Of a stretch of DNA of 14,513 nt, positions 6,529 to 12,624 are shown piece by piece; within the stretch, counting starts at the first letter, position 1; the number at the start of each line of letters is the position of its first letter. Source of the stretch: Bacillota bacterium (GTDB taxonomy: Bacteria > Bacillota_E > Sulfobacillia > Sulfobacillales > Sulfobacillaceae); NCBI GenBank assembly GCA_021820165.1, contig JAKADW010000010.1:1-14513 (forward strand), given 5' to 3'. Position numbers and translations under genes: made by a program. The notes under the pieces are model-generated. The model saw only the letters and a list, made by a program, of their open reading frames with translations. It had not been told where the DNA came from and did not search any database.

Positions 6529-8406
6529 CTATCCCTGGGAGCCCGATTGCGCGGCTACTACCGGCTCAGGTGCCCCTTCGCCGTAGTTGTAGAAACCAGC
6601 CACGACGACCGGCAACTCCTCAAAGTTGTAGCGAGGTGGTGGCGAAGACGTTTGCCATTCGAGCGTCTTCGCCTGCCAAGGATTCTCCTGCACCTTGGGG
6701 CCCTTCACCCAGGCCCAGATAATGTGGACCAGGTTGACACCGAATCCGGCGCCCAGGAAGAATGCGGCAATGGAGGTCCAGAAGTTTTCTGGCTGCAGGT
6801 AGGGCGGATACACGCTGACCCACCGGTTCATACCGCGAAGTCCCAGCACGAAGAAGTTCATAAAGGTGGCGTTGAAGGCTACGAATACCCAAATAGCTCC
6901 CAATTTCCCCCAGAACTCGTTGTAGGTCCGTCCCGAGAACTTCGGCAGCCAGTAGTACATCGCCGCAAGCCAGCTAAACACCATCCCTCCGATAATGGTG
7001 AAGTGGAAATGTCCCACTACCCAGAAGGTATTGTGCAATTGCAAGTTGGCCGGAACGTCTGCGACGAAGAGCCCTGTGATCCCTCCGATGAAGAAGTTAT
7101 ACATACTCATCAGAATGAACAACATGGGCGTGGTGATACGCATTCGGGAATTCCACATCGTTCCGATGGCCGCGAGGTATGCGAATCCCGTCGGAATCGA
7201 GATCATCTCTGTGAAAAACGAGAACGGCAACATCTCGCTATAGCGCATGTTGGTGAACATGTGATGCGCCCACACCATTCCGGAGAGCATCATGACGAAG
7301 ACCAGACCGAGCACAGCGATGGGTCGTGCAAAGAGAGATTTCCGCGTCATGACGGGGATGATCTCGTTCCATGTAGCTAAGGCCGGGACCACAACGATGT
7401 AGACTTCTGGGTGTCCAAAGAGCCAGAAGAACTCCGAGAAGCCCAGCGCATGGCCCAAGGCATTAAACATGTTCATCGGCACTATCTTGTCAATGGTCGC
7501 CAAAAGAAACGTGGTTTGAATCTCTGGGAACCAAATGACCGTCAAAAGACCGACCGTGAGCATGCCCCACACAAACAGTGGCAGGCGATTCCATGTCAGT
7601 CCCCGGGTGCGCTTGTAGATGATGGTCGTCACGAGGTTGATTGCCACAATCAACGAGGACATCGTTAAAGCGAACACGCCGAGGTAGTAATACAGGATAC
7701 CAACCCCGTCCGATGCAGCTAGAGGCTCATATCCACGCCAGCCGGTGGTCCAAGCTCCGAGCAAGGGACTAAAGGCGACCGTCAAAACACCGGCCGGAAC
7801 TAGCCAAACGCCGATCCCGGATGCTTTGGAGAAAACTGTTTCGCGAGCCCCGATCATCAGCGGCACCATGTAGTTCCCCAGTCCGCCGAACATGGCCACG
7901 GTGGCTACTGTAAACATCATCAAGGTTCCGTGAATTCCGACCGCGTTAAGATAGCTCTGCGGGTACTGAAACAGCGTCGGACGGTAGTTCATGAGTTGGA
8001 AACGCATCGCCATGGCAATCAATCCGGCCACAAGGAACGTCCCCGTGGAAAACGTCAGATATTGAATACCGATAACCTTGTGGTCCTCGGCGAGCTGAAA
8101 ATACCGTCGCCATCCCTGTTGCCGGTATGCAGGTGTCGGGTGTCCCAACATCGGTTTGATGACGTACTCATACCCCCCGATTCCCAAGAGCCAACCGATC
8201 AATGCACCAAACCAGCCAGCCACCGCTCCCACCTGACTGATATAGGGGGAGTTGGGGCTGTAATCAAGCAAGGCGCTCATGGCATCTAAGACAACGAAGC
8301 CAATCAGCGCCCATAATAGCGCGCGCAATACGGGGGGCATGGGCCGCCGATCCGGCGTGACCGGAGTCGGCTGGTTGCCTTCCTCTGCGACTGCTCGCTG
8401 CGCCAT
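6529..8406 (-). CDS. ctaD: Cytochrome c oxidase subunit I (A-type heme-copper oxidase)
   Basis: A 625-residue polytopic protein, the catalytic subunit that reduces O2 to water and pumps protons. Metal ligands are visible: heme a His159 and His468, heme a3 His466 (GHFHF), and CuB His332, His381 and His382 (GHPEVY, WAHHMF). Tyr336, the cross-linked tyrosine, and Glu334 in HPEVY mark the A1-like class. The C-terminal LEWQTSSPPPRYNF is the usual end of bacterial CtaD. About 110 residues precede the usual first helix and add two hydrophobic segments (about 27-45 and 57-77). Three expected residues differ: the D-path Asp is Glu189, the K-path Lys is Ala409, and the Mg-site Asp is Asn459 (see findings). 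AAAGGGG precedes the ATG. It lies 47 bases after the subunit II gene. Long opposite-strand ORFs here are shadows. Confidence 0.96.
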   Translation of the reverse strand: MAQRAVAEEGNQPTPVTPDRRPMPPVLRALLWALIGFVVLDAMSALLDYSPNSPYISQVGAVAGWFGALIGWLLGIGGYEYVIKPMLGHPTPAYRQQGWRRYFQLAEDHKVIGIQYLTFSTGTFLVAGLIAMAMRFQLMNYRPTLFQYPQSYLNAVGIHGTLMMFTVATVAMFGGLGNYMVPLMIGARETVFSKASGIGVWLVPAGVLTVAFSPLLGAWTTGWRGYEPLAASDGVGILYYYLGVFALTMSSLIVAINLVTTIIYKRTRGLTWNRLPLFVWGMLTVGLLTVIWFPEIQTTFLLATIDKIVPMNMFNALGHALGFSEFFWLFGHPEVYIVVVPALATWNEIIPVMTRKSLFARPIAVLGLVFVMMLSGMVWAHHMFTNMRYSEMLPFSFFTEMISIPTGFAYLAAIGTMWNSRMRITTPMLFILMSMYNFFIGGITGLFVADVPANLQLHNTFWVVGHFHFTIIGGMVFSWLAAMYYWLPKFSGRTYNEFWGKLGAIWVFVAFNATFMNFFVLGLRGMNRWVSVYPPYLQPENFWTSIAAFFLGAGFGVNLVHIIWAWVKGPKVQENPWQAKTLEWQTSSPPPRYNFEELPVVVAGFYNYGEGAPEPVVAAQSGSQG

Positions 8407-8453
8407 CTATTTCAACCCCTTTCCAATGCGTTCGTGTGCGGCTTGGATCATGT

Positions 8454-9278
8454 TTACGACCCCGAGGCCTGCGCCTTGGTCCATTTCGCAAAGGCACTGG
8501 CCGTCACGATGTGGATGTTGGCTTCCATATAGGGGTGCCCGGGTCCACAAACCTCCGCACACTGCACGCGAAGCATGGGGTCCTGTTCTGTGGATGATAG
8601 CTGGGTGGGGGTCAACACCAACGTGCGTGTCTCGCCCGGGACCACGTCGAGCTTCACACCAAACGCGGGCACCCAAAAACTATGAATCACGTCCGTGGTG
8701 GTATCGTAGGTGTGAAATGGGTCAAACGACCGCATGACGAATTTTACGGGACGGTTCTTAGGTAGGTACAGCACGTCATTTCCTGAAGCGTCCAAGGACT
8801 GGGTAATCCCATACTGTGGATAGCTGAAGATCCATTCCCACTGTCGCGCCGTAACGTCGACGATGAGGGGCTTTTGGCTCGGAGACAACCTTTGCGCGGC
8901 AAATACCTGCTCCAGACCGCTGGCGTTGGGATGCAACCAAATGAAGATGTTCAAGAGGATGCTGGCCACGATCCAGATGCCAATAAAGGCCTTGTTGGCC
9001 CGGGTCTGGTCTTTGGCATCCCCTTTATCGGTGGAATTCTTCCGGACCCCGAACCGTATCATGCTAAAGACCAACATCAGCACCACGAAGGCGAAGATGG
9101 GGACCGCGATGATTAGAATGAAGTCAAAGGCCCCGGCCGTAATAACGCCCAGGTTGGACATCGTGCCCCAGAAGACGCCAGTACCCTGCGGCGCCGAATG
9201 GATCCATGCGCTGGCGCCCCATTCCCCCAGCAGCGACAAGACGATCCACATAATCCCAAAAACAACCACGTTAGCCAA
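8454..9278 (-). CDS. ctaC: Cytochrome c oxidase subunit II (CuA domain)
   Basis: A 274-residue protein with three hydrophobic segments (about 2-17, 45-75 and 98-115) and a C-terminal cupredoxin domain outside the membrane. The binuclear CuA site is complete: His199 (VIHSFWVP), Cys240, Glu242, Cys244, His248 and Met251 (CAEVCGPGHPYM). RQWEW at 145-149 is the aromatic patch through which electrons enter. There is no fused cytochrome c domain and no lipobox cysteine, so it must receive electrons from a separate carrier. The stretch before the first CuA His (FDPFHTYDTTTDVIHS) is several residues longer than usual. The start is TTG at 9278, with AAGGAGG upstream and a gap of about 10 bases; no better start lies upstream. 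The gene comes first in the II-I-III order and follows the cupredoxin gene. Confidence 0.95.
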   Translation of the reverse strand: MANVVVFGIMWIVLSLLGEWGASAWIHSAPQGTGVFWGTMSNLGVITAGAFDFILIIAVPIFAFVVLMLVFSMIRFGVRKNSTDKGDAKDQTRANKAFIGIWIVASILLNIFIWLHPNASGLEQVFAAQRLSPSQKPLIVDVTARQWEWIFSYPQYGITQSLDASGNDVLYLPKNRPVKFVMRSFDPFHTYDTTTDVIHSFWVPAFGVKLDVVPGETRTLVLTPTQLSSTEQDPMLRVQCAEVCGPGHPYMEANIHIVTASAFAKWTKAQASGS

Positions 9279-9323
9279 AGAAATCGGGCCTCCTTCCCTA
9301 TTTGTTCGCTTGAAGGACTCGTG

Positions 9324-9392
9324 TTAGGCCCGCACTACGTTGAGGATGCCACGCATCCCGAAACGCCAATGTTCGGCGTGTTGCACAAATCA
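9324..9392 (-). other. In-frame conserved C-terminus of the cupredoxin beyond TGA
   Basis: After the TGA at 9392-9390 the same frame stays open for 21 codons to a TAA at 9326-9324. It reads FVQHAEHWRFGMRG and on, which is the expected end of a type 1 copper domain: His201 and Met206 stand in the H-x4-M spacing of copper ligands, and a last beta strand follows. The TGA takes the place of the copper Cys (residue 194). Two hairpins lie just downstream in the mRNA: ACGCC/GGCGT (9363-9379, 7-base loop) and GGATGC/GCATCC (9344-9358, 3-base loop). Confidence 0.7.
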
Positions 9393-9971
9393 CCCGTAGT
9401 GCCAAATGCCGGGCTTATCCGGGACAGTAAAGCTTATGTCCACGTGCCCTCCCGGCTTCAGGGTGGGACTAAACCCACCCCCCGACGCAAGATTGTAGGC
9501 GCTTTTGGGACCTTCGTAGGTCACGATGGCTTTGTTGGGCACGAAGTTGTCCATGAGATACACGTTGGACATGGTAACGTGCACGTTTTCCCAAAAGTCC
9601 TTGGTGAAGCCGTCGGCGGTAAGAGTCCCAAATACGGTATTTTCCGTACTCACATCCCGGCCTATCTGCATCTCGTGCCAGCGAGTCAGACTCATGTTGT
9701 GTAGGCGCATGGTCATTTTGTCGCCGACACGCCAGGTCATGTAATTGGGGACAAAATAAAAGTCCTCTTGGTAGACATGAATGAGCCCGGTCGATACCGG
9801 AGAACCAAACACACCGCGAGCCGCGTTCGCAACGACGCCGTGGCCAAAGAGCGCCACGACCCCGACTACCGCCGCTCCGGCGGTACCCCAGATAAATTGG
9901 CGCCGGCTCCACTTCTGCTCTTCGGGAGCTTCCGGAGAACCGGACGGGCCATATTCCGGCGTAGTGTCCAA
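9390..9971 (-). CDS. Tat-exported cupredoxin (type 1 copper), ORF ends at TGA in copper site
   Basis: The ORF encodes 193 residues and then meets TGA. Residues 21-29 (WSRRQFIWG) are a twin-arginine motif followed by a hydrophobic segment to about 46, so the protein is exported folded and may stay membrane-anchored. The rest is a cupredoxin-like beta domain: YFVPNYMTWRVGDKM (72-86), then His99 in RWHEMQIG as the likely first copper ligand, and PDKPGIWHYG at 184-193 as the strand before the copper loop. The loop Cys is absent from the ORF, and the ORF has no Cys at all; TGA stands where it should be, while the remaining ligands continue in frame to 9324. By context, 45 bases before subunit II from the end of that tail, it would pass electrons to CuA, as rusticyanin or sulfocyanin do elsewhere. 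The start is TTG at 9971 with AAAGGAGG 9 bases upstream. Nonsense mutation, sequence error and recoding are all open. Confidence 0.8.
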   Translation of the reverse strand: MDTTPEYGPSGSPEAPEEQKWSRRQFIWGTAGAAVVGVVALFGHGVVANAARGVFGSPVSTGLIHVYQEDFYFVPNYMTWRVGDKMTMRLHNMSLTRWHEMQIGRDVSTENTVFGTLTADGFTKDFWENVHVTMSNVYLMDNFVPNKAIVTYEGPKSAYNLASGGGFSPTLKPGGHVDISFTVPDKPGIWHYG

Positions 9972-10175
9972 TTTATCTTGCCTCCTTTGAGAAACATCGT
10001 AACGCGTGCAACGGGGCTGATACGACCGTCCTTAGTACGGACGAGGCACCAGCACTGTATTCGCGTGAAGCAGGACAGACCCTTCAGTCCTACCACCACC
10101 GTACATTTCTACAGCGGAACGGGAATTCCTGCTAGCGCGTGTAGAATTTTGAAGAATTTCTATGGAGGTTTTCCC
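9972..10175 (-). promoter_or_regulatory. Leader region of the cupredoxin-oxidase genes
   Basis: A 204-base gap lies before the cupredoxin TTG. It holds the ribosome binding site AAAGGAGG and small inverted repeats: CGTCC/GGACG with a 7-base loop near 10030, and AGGAC/GTCCT near 10070-10090. No convincing sigma-A -35/-10 pair was found and no small gene with a proper SD is visible. Its length compared with the other gaps in the cluster suggests a separate promoter or leader, but this is a weak inference. Confidence 0.3.
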
Positions 10176-10928
10176 TTAAGACGTGCGCTTGAGCTTGACC
10201 GGTCCGAACGACGGACGCTGATAAAAATAGGCGACCGATTCGCAGACCATTCCTGCGACGACCGTGAACACAGCCATCAAGAGGGTTCCGATCGCGTTGA
10301 CGGTCGTCGTCCAGGCGAAGGATGCGGCGATCATTTGAATCATCAACAACAAGACAAGCCACGTCCACGGTAGAAAGAGCGTCTCCCGCCACTCATGCCG
10401 GATTTGCCACCAAAAGGTGTGCCCCCCACCCCCCGACGCGACTGCCGCGCCTCGCCAGAGCATCCATGGCACAAGTACGATAAAGATTAGCAGTACCGCC
10501 ACCATACGGATGCCGACGTCTACGGCCGGGTGATGGGGACCCGATATAGGGACCCGCATCGCCGCCATGCCTGCATAGGAAAAGACCATGGTGAGGCCGC
10601 CGAAAACCACGACGTGCAACGCCCGCCGCTTGACGGGGAAGAGTCGCGGCAGCACTATAAGCCCGATAACAGCCATGCCACCCCCAACACCGAGGAGCAC
10701 CGGCAAATGGTGGAGCAAAGCCGTCAACTGGCGATGGTAGGTTTGGACTACGATCTTATCGTTAATCGGTTGAAACTCCATAAAGGCAAATGGCACGACT
10801 TGCGGAACGGCCAGTAATAAAATCCACATCCAAAGGCTAGCGGCGATGGCCACCCCTACCCAAGCCCGCCATTTGACCCGCCAATATTCCCATGATTGCC
10901 CCCAACTTTTTTGCCAAGCATTATTCAT
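10176..10928 (-). CDS. Six-helix membrane protein of unknown function
   Basis: A 250-residue protein with six predicted membrane helices, at about residues 22-48, 69-95, 103-123, 136-158, 184-207 and 210-235. The N-terminus is rich in Trp and basic residues (WGQSWEYWRVKWRAW). A pair of adjacent His (HH, about 73-74) starts helix 2, and another (GPHHPAVDVG, about 129-138) lies before helix 4; these could bind heme or copper, but no known motif is complete. A Gly-rich loop (SGGGGH) follows helix 4. AGAGGGG lies 8 bases before the ATG. I do not recognise the family. It stands upstream of the cupredoxin and downstream of two small membrane genes on the same strand, so a role in oxidase biogenesis or electron transfer is plausible from context only. 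A 204-base gap follows before the cupredoxin start. Confidence 0.75.
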   Translation of the reverse strand: MNNAWQKSWGQSWEYWRVKWRAWVGVAIAASLWMWILLLAVPQVVPFAFMEFQPINDKIVVQTYHRQLTALLHHLPVLLGVGGGMAVIGLIVLPRLFPVKRRALHVVVFGGLTMVFSYAGMAAMRVPISGPHHPAVDVGIRMVAVLLIFIVLVPWMLWRGAAVASGGGGHTFWWQIRHEWRETLFLPWTWLVLLLMIQMIAASFAWTTTVNAIGTLLMAVFTVVAGMVCESVAYFYQRPSFGPVKLKRTS

Positions 10929-10956
10929 CGGCTAACCCCTCTTTCACCCTCTGTAC

Positions 10957-11247
10957 CTACGGCAATCCGCGAGGCACATGCCCCTTTTTCTCGGTTCGAT
11001 GTTGCAACACATAGTCCCACATGGTAGAATGGCGCGGATTTTTGGGTGGCGGCAACGCATGCGACGGAAAGGCGTGAACCGCCATAATCGACGTAATCAT
11101 GATAAATGTGGCCACAGCCATAATCAGGTGAAATCCGATCAGCCGTTTTCGTAACGGGCGGTGCCGTGCGTCAAAGCGGATAAAAAATAATAGACCGGTC
11201 GCAAACGTCACTAAATAGAGGACGTAACTGATATCGACTCCAACCAT
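10957..11247 (-). CDS. Small two-helix membrane protein
   Basis: A 96-residue protein with helices at about 5-25 and 38-58. The second starts GFHLIMAVATFIMITS, a His near the membrane edge followed by Ala and Thr residues. The tail is basic and Pro-rich (ALPPPKNPRH), likely cytoplasmic. I place the start at the ATG at 11247, where AGGGGG lies upstream; the frame runs up to 11295, but that would overlap the preceding gene's end and adds only basic, non-helical sequence. It follows the 79-residue gene by 13 bases and precedes the six-helix gene by 28 bases, so the three form one unit. The function is not recognised. Its second helix resembles that of the upstream small protein (HxxxAxxTxxxxT in both), so the two may be distant paralogs. 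Confidence 0.7.
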   Translation of the reverse strand: MVGVDISYVLYLVTFATGLLFFIRFDARHRPLRKRLIGFHLIMAVATFIMITSIMAVHAFPSHALPPPKNPRHSTMWDYVLQHRTEKKGHVPRGLP

Positions 11248-11260
11248 CGCGTCTGGCCCC

Positions 11261-11500
11261 CTAACCCGCCAGCGCGGCCGGATCAAAGACCGCAAACGTA
11301 AACAACACCAGCGTCAGCGAAGCGAAACAGATGTGGAGGACTACCCAATTGAGGGGAATGGTGCGCCGAGGCATGGCCACCGTGCTTCCCCGCTTGCGGG
11401 GTTTGGGCGGTCCAAACAGGGCAAAGCCGAAAAAGACGAAAGCGCCCGATGCGGCGGTAACCAGTAGACCTATATAGGTAATGATAAGGGCGCGGCTCAT
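11261..11500 (-). CDS. Small two-helix membrane protein, oxidase cluster
   Basis: A 79-residue protein with helices at about 4-30 (ALIITYIGLLVTAASGAF) and 48-72 (NWVVLHICFASLTLVLF), joined by a basic loop (GPPKPRKRG). The start is the ATG at 11500, where AAGGA lies 8-9 bases upstream. An in-frame extension to 11680 is rejected: it is basic and polar and runs antisense through a small plus-strand gene. It is the first gene of the minus-strand run that leads to the oxidase, 13 bases before the 96-residue gene. The family is not recognised. A His at the start of helix 2 in both neighbours could bind heme, but there is no proof. Confidence 0.65.
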   Translation of the reverse strand: MSRALIITYIGLLVTAASGAFVFFGFALFGPPKPRKRGSTVAMPRRTIPLNWVVLHICFASLTLVLFTFAVFDPAALAG

Positions 11501-11587
11501 AAGAACATCCTTCTTTTCGACAAAATTGTCCCGGTTCCGTCCCCGCCTATTGAATAACCAGGTAGAATGGAACCGGGAGGAGATACG

Positions 11588-11698
11588 ATGGCTTCGTTTC
11601 TTTTGGTTTCCGGTGTGGTGTTTGTCATCGCGGTGGCGCTGGCCATCTACATCTATATCGGTGAACGCCGCGAAGGGCATGCGCGCGACGACGATTAA
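11588..11698 (+). CDS. Tiny one-helix membrane protein (36 aa)
   Basis: A 36-residue ORF with a strong GGGAGGAG (11575-11582) ahead of the ATG. Residues 3-24 form a single hydrophobic helix (FLLVSGVVFVIAVALAIYIY), followed by GERREGHARDDD, a short charged tail ending in three Asp. This build is like the small oxidase subunits CydX and CcoQ, but the sequence does not match them in a way I can vouch for. It is transcribed divergently from the 79-residue gene (87 bases between starts) and converges on the 34-residue gene, only 6 bases apart. Being on the plus strand, it needs its own promoter; none is clear, though TAGAAT at 11563-11568 could be a -10 box. Confidence 0.6.
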   Translation: MASFLLVSGVVFVIAVALAIYIYIGERREGHARDDD

Positions 11699-11704
11699 TC
11701 AACA

Positions 11705-11809
11705 TCAACTCTGGTAGTCGTAGTCTTTCAGCAAGTAATGCGAGAGTACGATCACCGTAATGATAAAAAGCGGTACCACTGACGAAAAGACAGTCACGAA
11801 GTAACCCAT
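11705..11809 (-). CDS. Tiny one-helix membrane protein (34 aa)
   Basis: A 34-residue ORF on the minus strand with a very strong AAGGAGGG just before the ATG at 11809. Residues 3-23 (YFVTVFSSVVPLFIITVIVL) are one membrane helix, followed by SHYLLKDYDYQS, a short tail rich in Tyr and Asp. It is preceded by the best promoter candidate of the region (11860-11888). It converges on the 36-residue gene at 6 bases. A companion subunit of the oxidase or of the membrane proteins downstream is the natural guess from position; no family is recognised. Confidence 0.6.
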   Translation of the reverse strand: MGYFVTVFSSVVPLFIITVIVLSHYLLKDYDYQS

Positions 11810-11859
11810 TAGTTTGTCCCTCCTTTTCACCGTTGAGTCAGGTTGGCGAATTTAAATTA

Positions 11860-11888
11860 ACCATACTCGAATTTACATGATTGGGCAA
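11860..11888 (-). promoter_or_regulatory. Candidate sigma-A promoter for the 34-aa gene
   Basis: On the minus strand TTGCCC (11888-11883) and TATGGT (11865-11860) stand 17 bases apart; each matches the consensus at four of six positions. The start point would fall near 11853, on the palindrome AATTTAAATT (11849-11858), which could be an operator. Confidence 0.35.
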
Positions 11889-11892
11889 TTCC

Positions 11893-11918
11893 GGCGAAAT
11901 AAATTTGCCAGGGGGCAA
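11893..11918 (-). terminator. Weak terminator-like hairpin
   Basis: On the minus strand TTGCC (11918-11914) and GGCAA (11909-11905) form a 5-bp stem with a 4-base loop, followed by an A/T-rich run (ATTTATTT). It could end transcription coming from the udg operon, but the stem is short. Confidence 0.3.
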
Positions 11919-11937
11919 GCGGTTTTGTTTCGGATTT

Positions 11938-12003
11938 GGAGTGTTCGTGCTTAACATGTTCTCCTCTTTTGCGAGGATACTCGGTGATTATCCTAAACAC
12001 TCC
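11938..12003 (-). other. Compact nested inverted-repeat element (possible structured RNA)
   Basis: An outer inverted repeat of 8 bp (GGAGTGTT at 11938-11945, AACACTCC at 11996-12003) encloses 50 bases. Inside are AGGATA/TATCCT (9-base loop) and TCCTC/GAGGA (6-base loop), which share bases and could be alternative pairings, plus the palindrome AACATGTT. It lies just after the udg stop codon on the minus strand and before the 34-residue gene's promoter. It lacks a T tract and does not match a riboswitch class I know. Confidence 0.4.
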
Positions 12004-12006
12004 GGG

Positions 12007-12624
12007 TTATGGACTTTTCCCGGACGATAGCGGGTAATGAGGGGTGTCGTGCTGGGGGTCAACCAGCAATCGATATTGATCTAGCACGTGTTTCAAGTCA
12101 GTCCACACATCGCGCTTCAAGGCGGGGTTCCGTAAGAGCGCGGCGGGATGGTACGTGGGCATCCACCAGCGATCGTTGTGGCCGATCCACTGGCCTCGCG
12201 CTCCGGTGATGCGCCGATGCGGACCAAAGAGCGCCTTTAAGGCGGTGGAACCCAATAAAACCACGATGGCTGGGTTAATTAAATCAATTTGGCGGGCGAG
12301 ATAGGAATGGCAGGCCGTAATCTCGGCCGGGTCAGGAACTCGGTTTCCGGGTGGCCGGCACTTGACTACGTTGGCAATGTATACATGCTCGTGACGATTC
12401 ATGCCCATGGCCTTTAGCATTTGGTCCAGCAACTGCCCGGCTGGCCCCACAAAGGGTCGGCCTTGACGGTCCTCTTCTTTTCCGGGGCCCTCGCCTATGA
12501 ACATCAGGCGGCTTCGGGGATTTCCTTCCCCGAACACCGCCTGATGTCGGCTGTTTCCGAGAATGCAGGCCTGACAGGCTTGCACCTGATGTTCTAAGAC
12601 GACTAAGGCCTCTTCAGGCGTCAT
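12007..12624 (-). CDS. udg: Uracil-DNA glycosylase, family 4 (iron-sulfur)
   Basis: A 205-residue enzyme that removes uracil, the product of cytosine deamination, from DNA. Four cysteines at 17, 20, 89 and 105 fit the [4Fe-4S] cluster of family 4. The first active-site motif GEGPGKEEDRQGRPFVGPAG (44-63) and KCRPPGNRVP (88-97) are typical, and the second motif lies around His159 (TYHPAALLR). The ATG at 12624 overlaps the upstream stop as ATGA and has GAGGTG before it; a longer frame to 12870 only runs antisense-free through the VKOR gene in another frame and is rejected. Family 4 enzymes are common in thermophiles, where deamination is fast. It is the last gene of the odhA-odhB-VKOR operon. 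Confidence 0.93.
   Translation of the reverse strand: MTPEEALVVLEHQVQACQACILGNSRHQAVFGEGNPRSRLMFIGEGPGKEEDRQGRPFVGPAGQLLDQMLKAMGMNRHEHVYIANVVKCRPPGNRVPDPAEITACHSYLARQIDLINPAIVVLLGSTALKALFGPHRRITGARGQWIGHNDRWWMPTYHPAALLRNPALKRDVWTDLKHVLDQYRLLVDPQHDTPHYPLSSGKSP

Noticed and set aside
6448..7380. A 310-codon open frame on the plus strand, opposite subunit I
   Set aside because: It is rich in His, Glu and Arg, has no domain, and lies wholly antisense to the well-supported ctaD gene; it is a codon-bias shadow.
9390..9392. TGA read as tryptophan through a changed genetic code
   Set aside because: Other genes here end in TGA (for example VKOR at 12621-12623) and tryptophan is encoded by TGG throughout, so a code change is not supported.
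9768..10373. A 201-codon plus-strand frame across the cupredoxin leader
   Set aside because: Low-complexity basic composition, no ribosome binding site, and antisense to two supported genes.
11938..12003. A possible tRNA, because the outer stem looks like a 7-bp acceptor
   Set aside because: At 66 bases it is too short, and no T-arm GGTTCGAATCC-like segment or anticodon arm can be placed on either strand.
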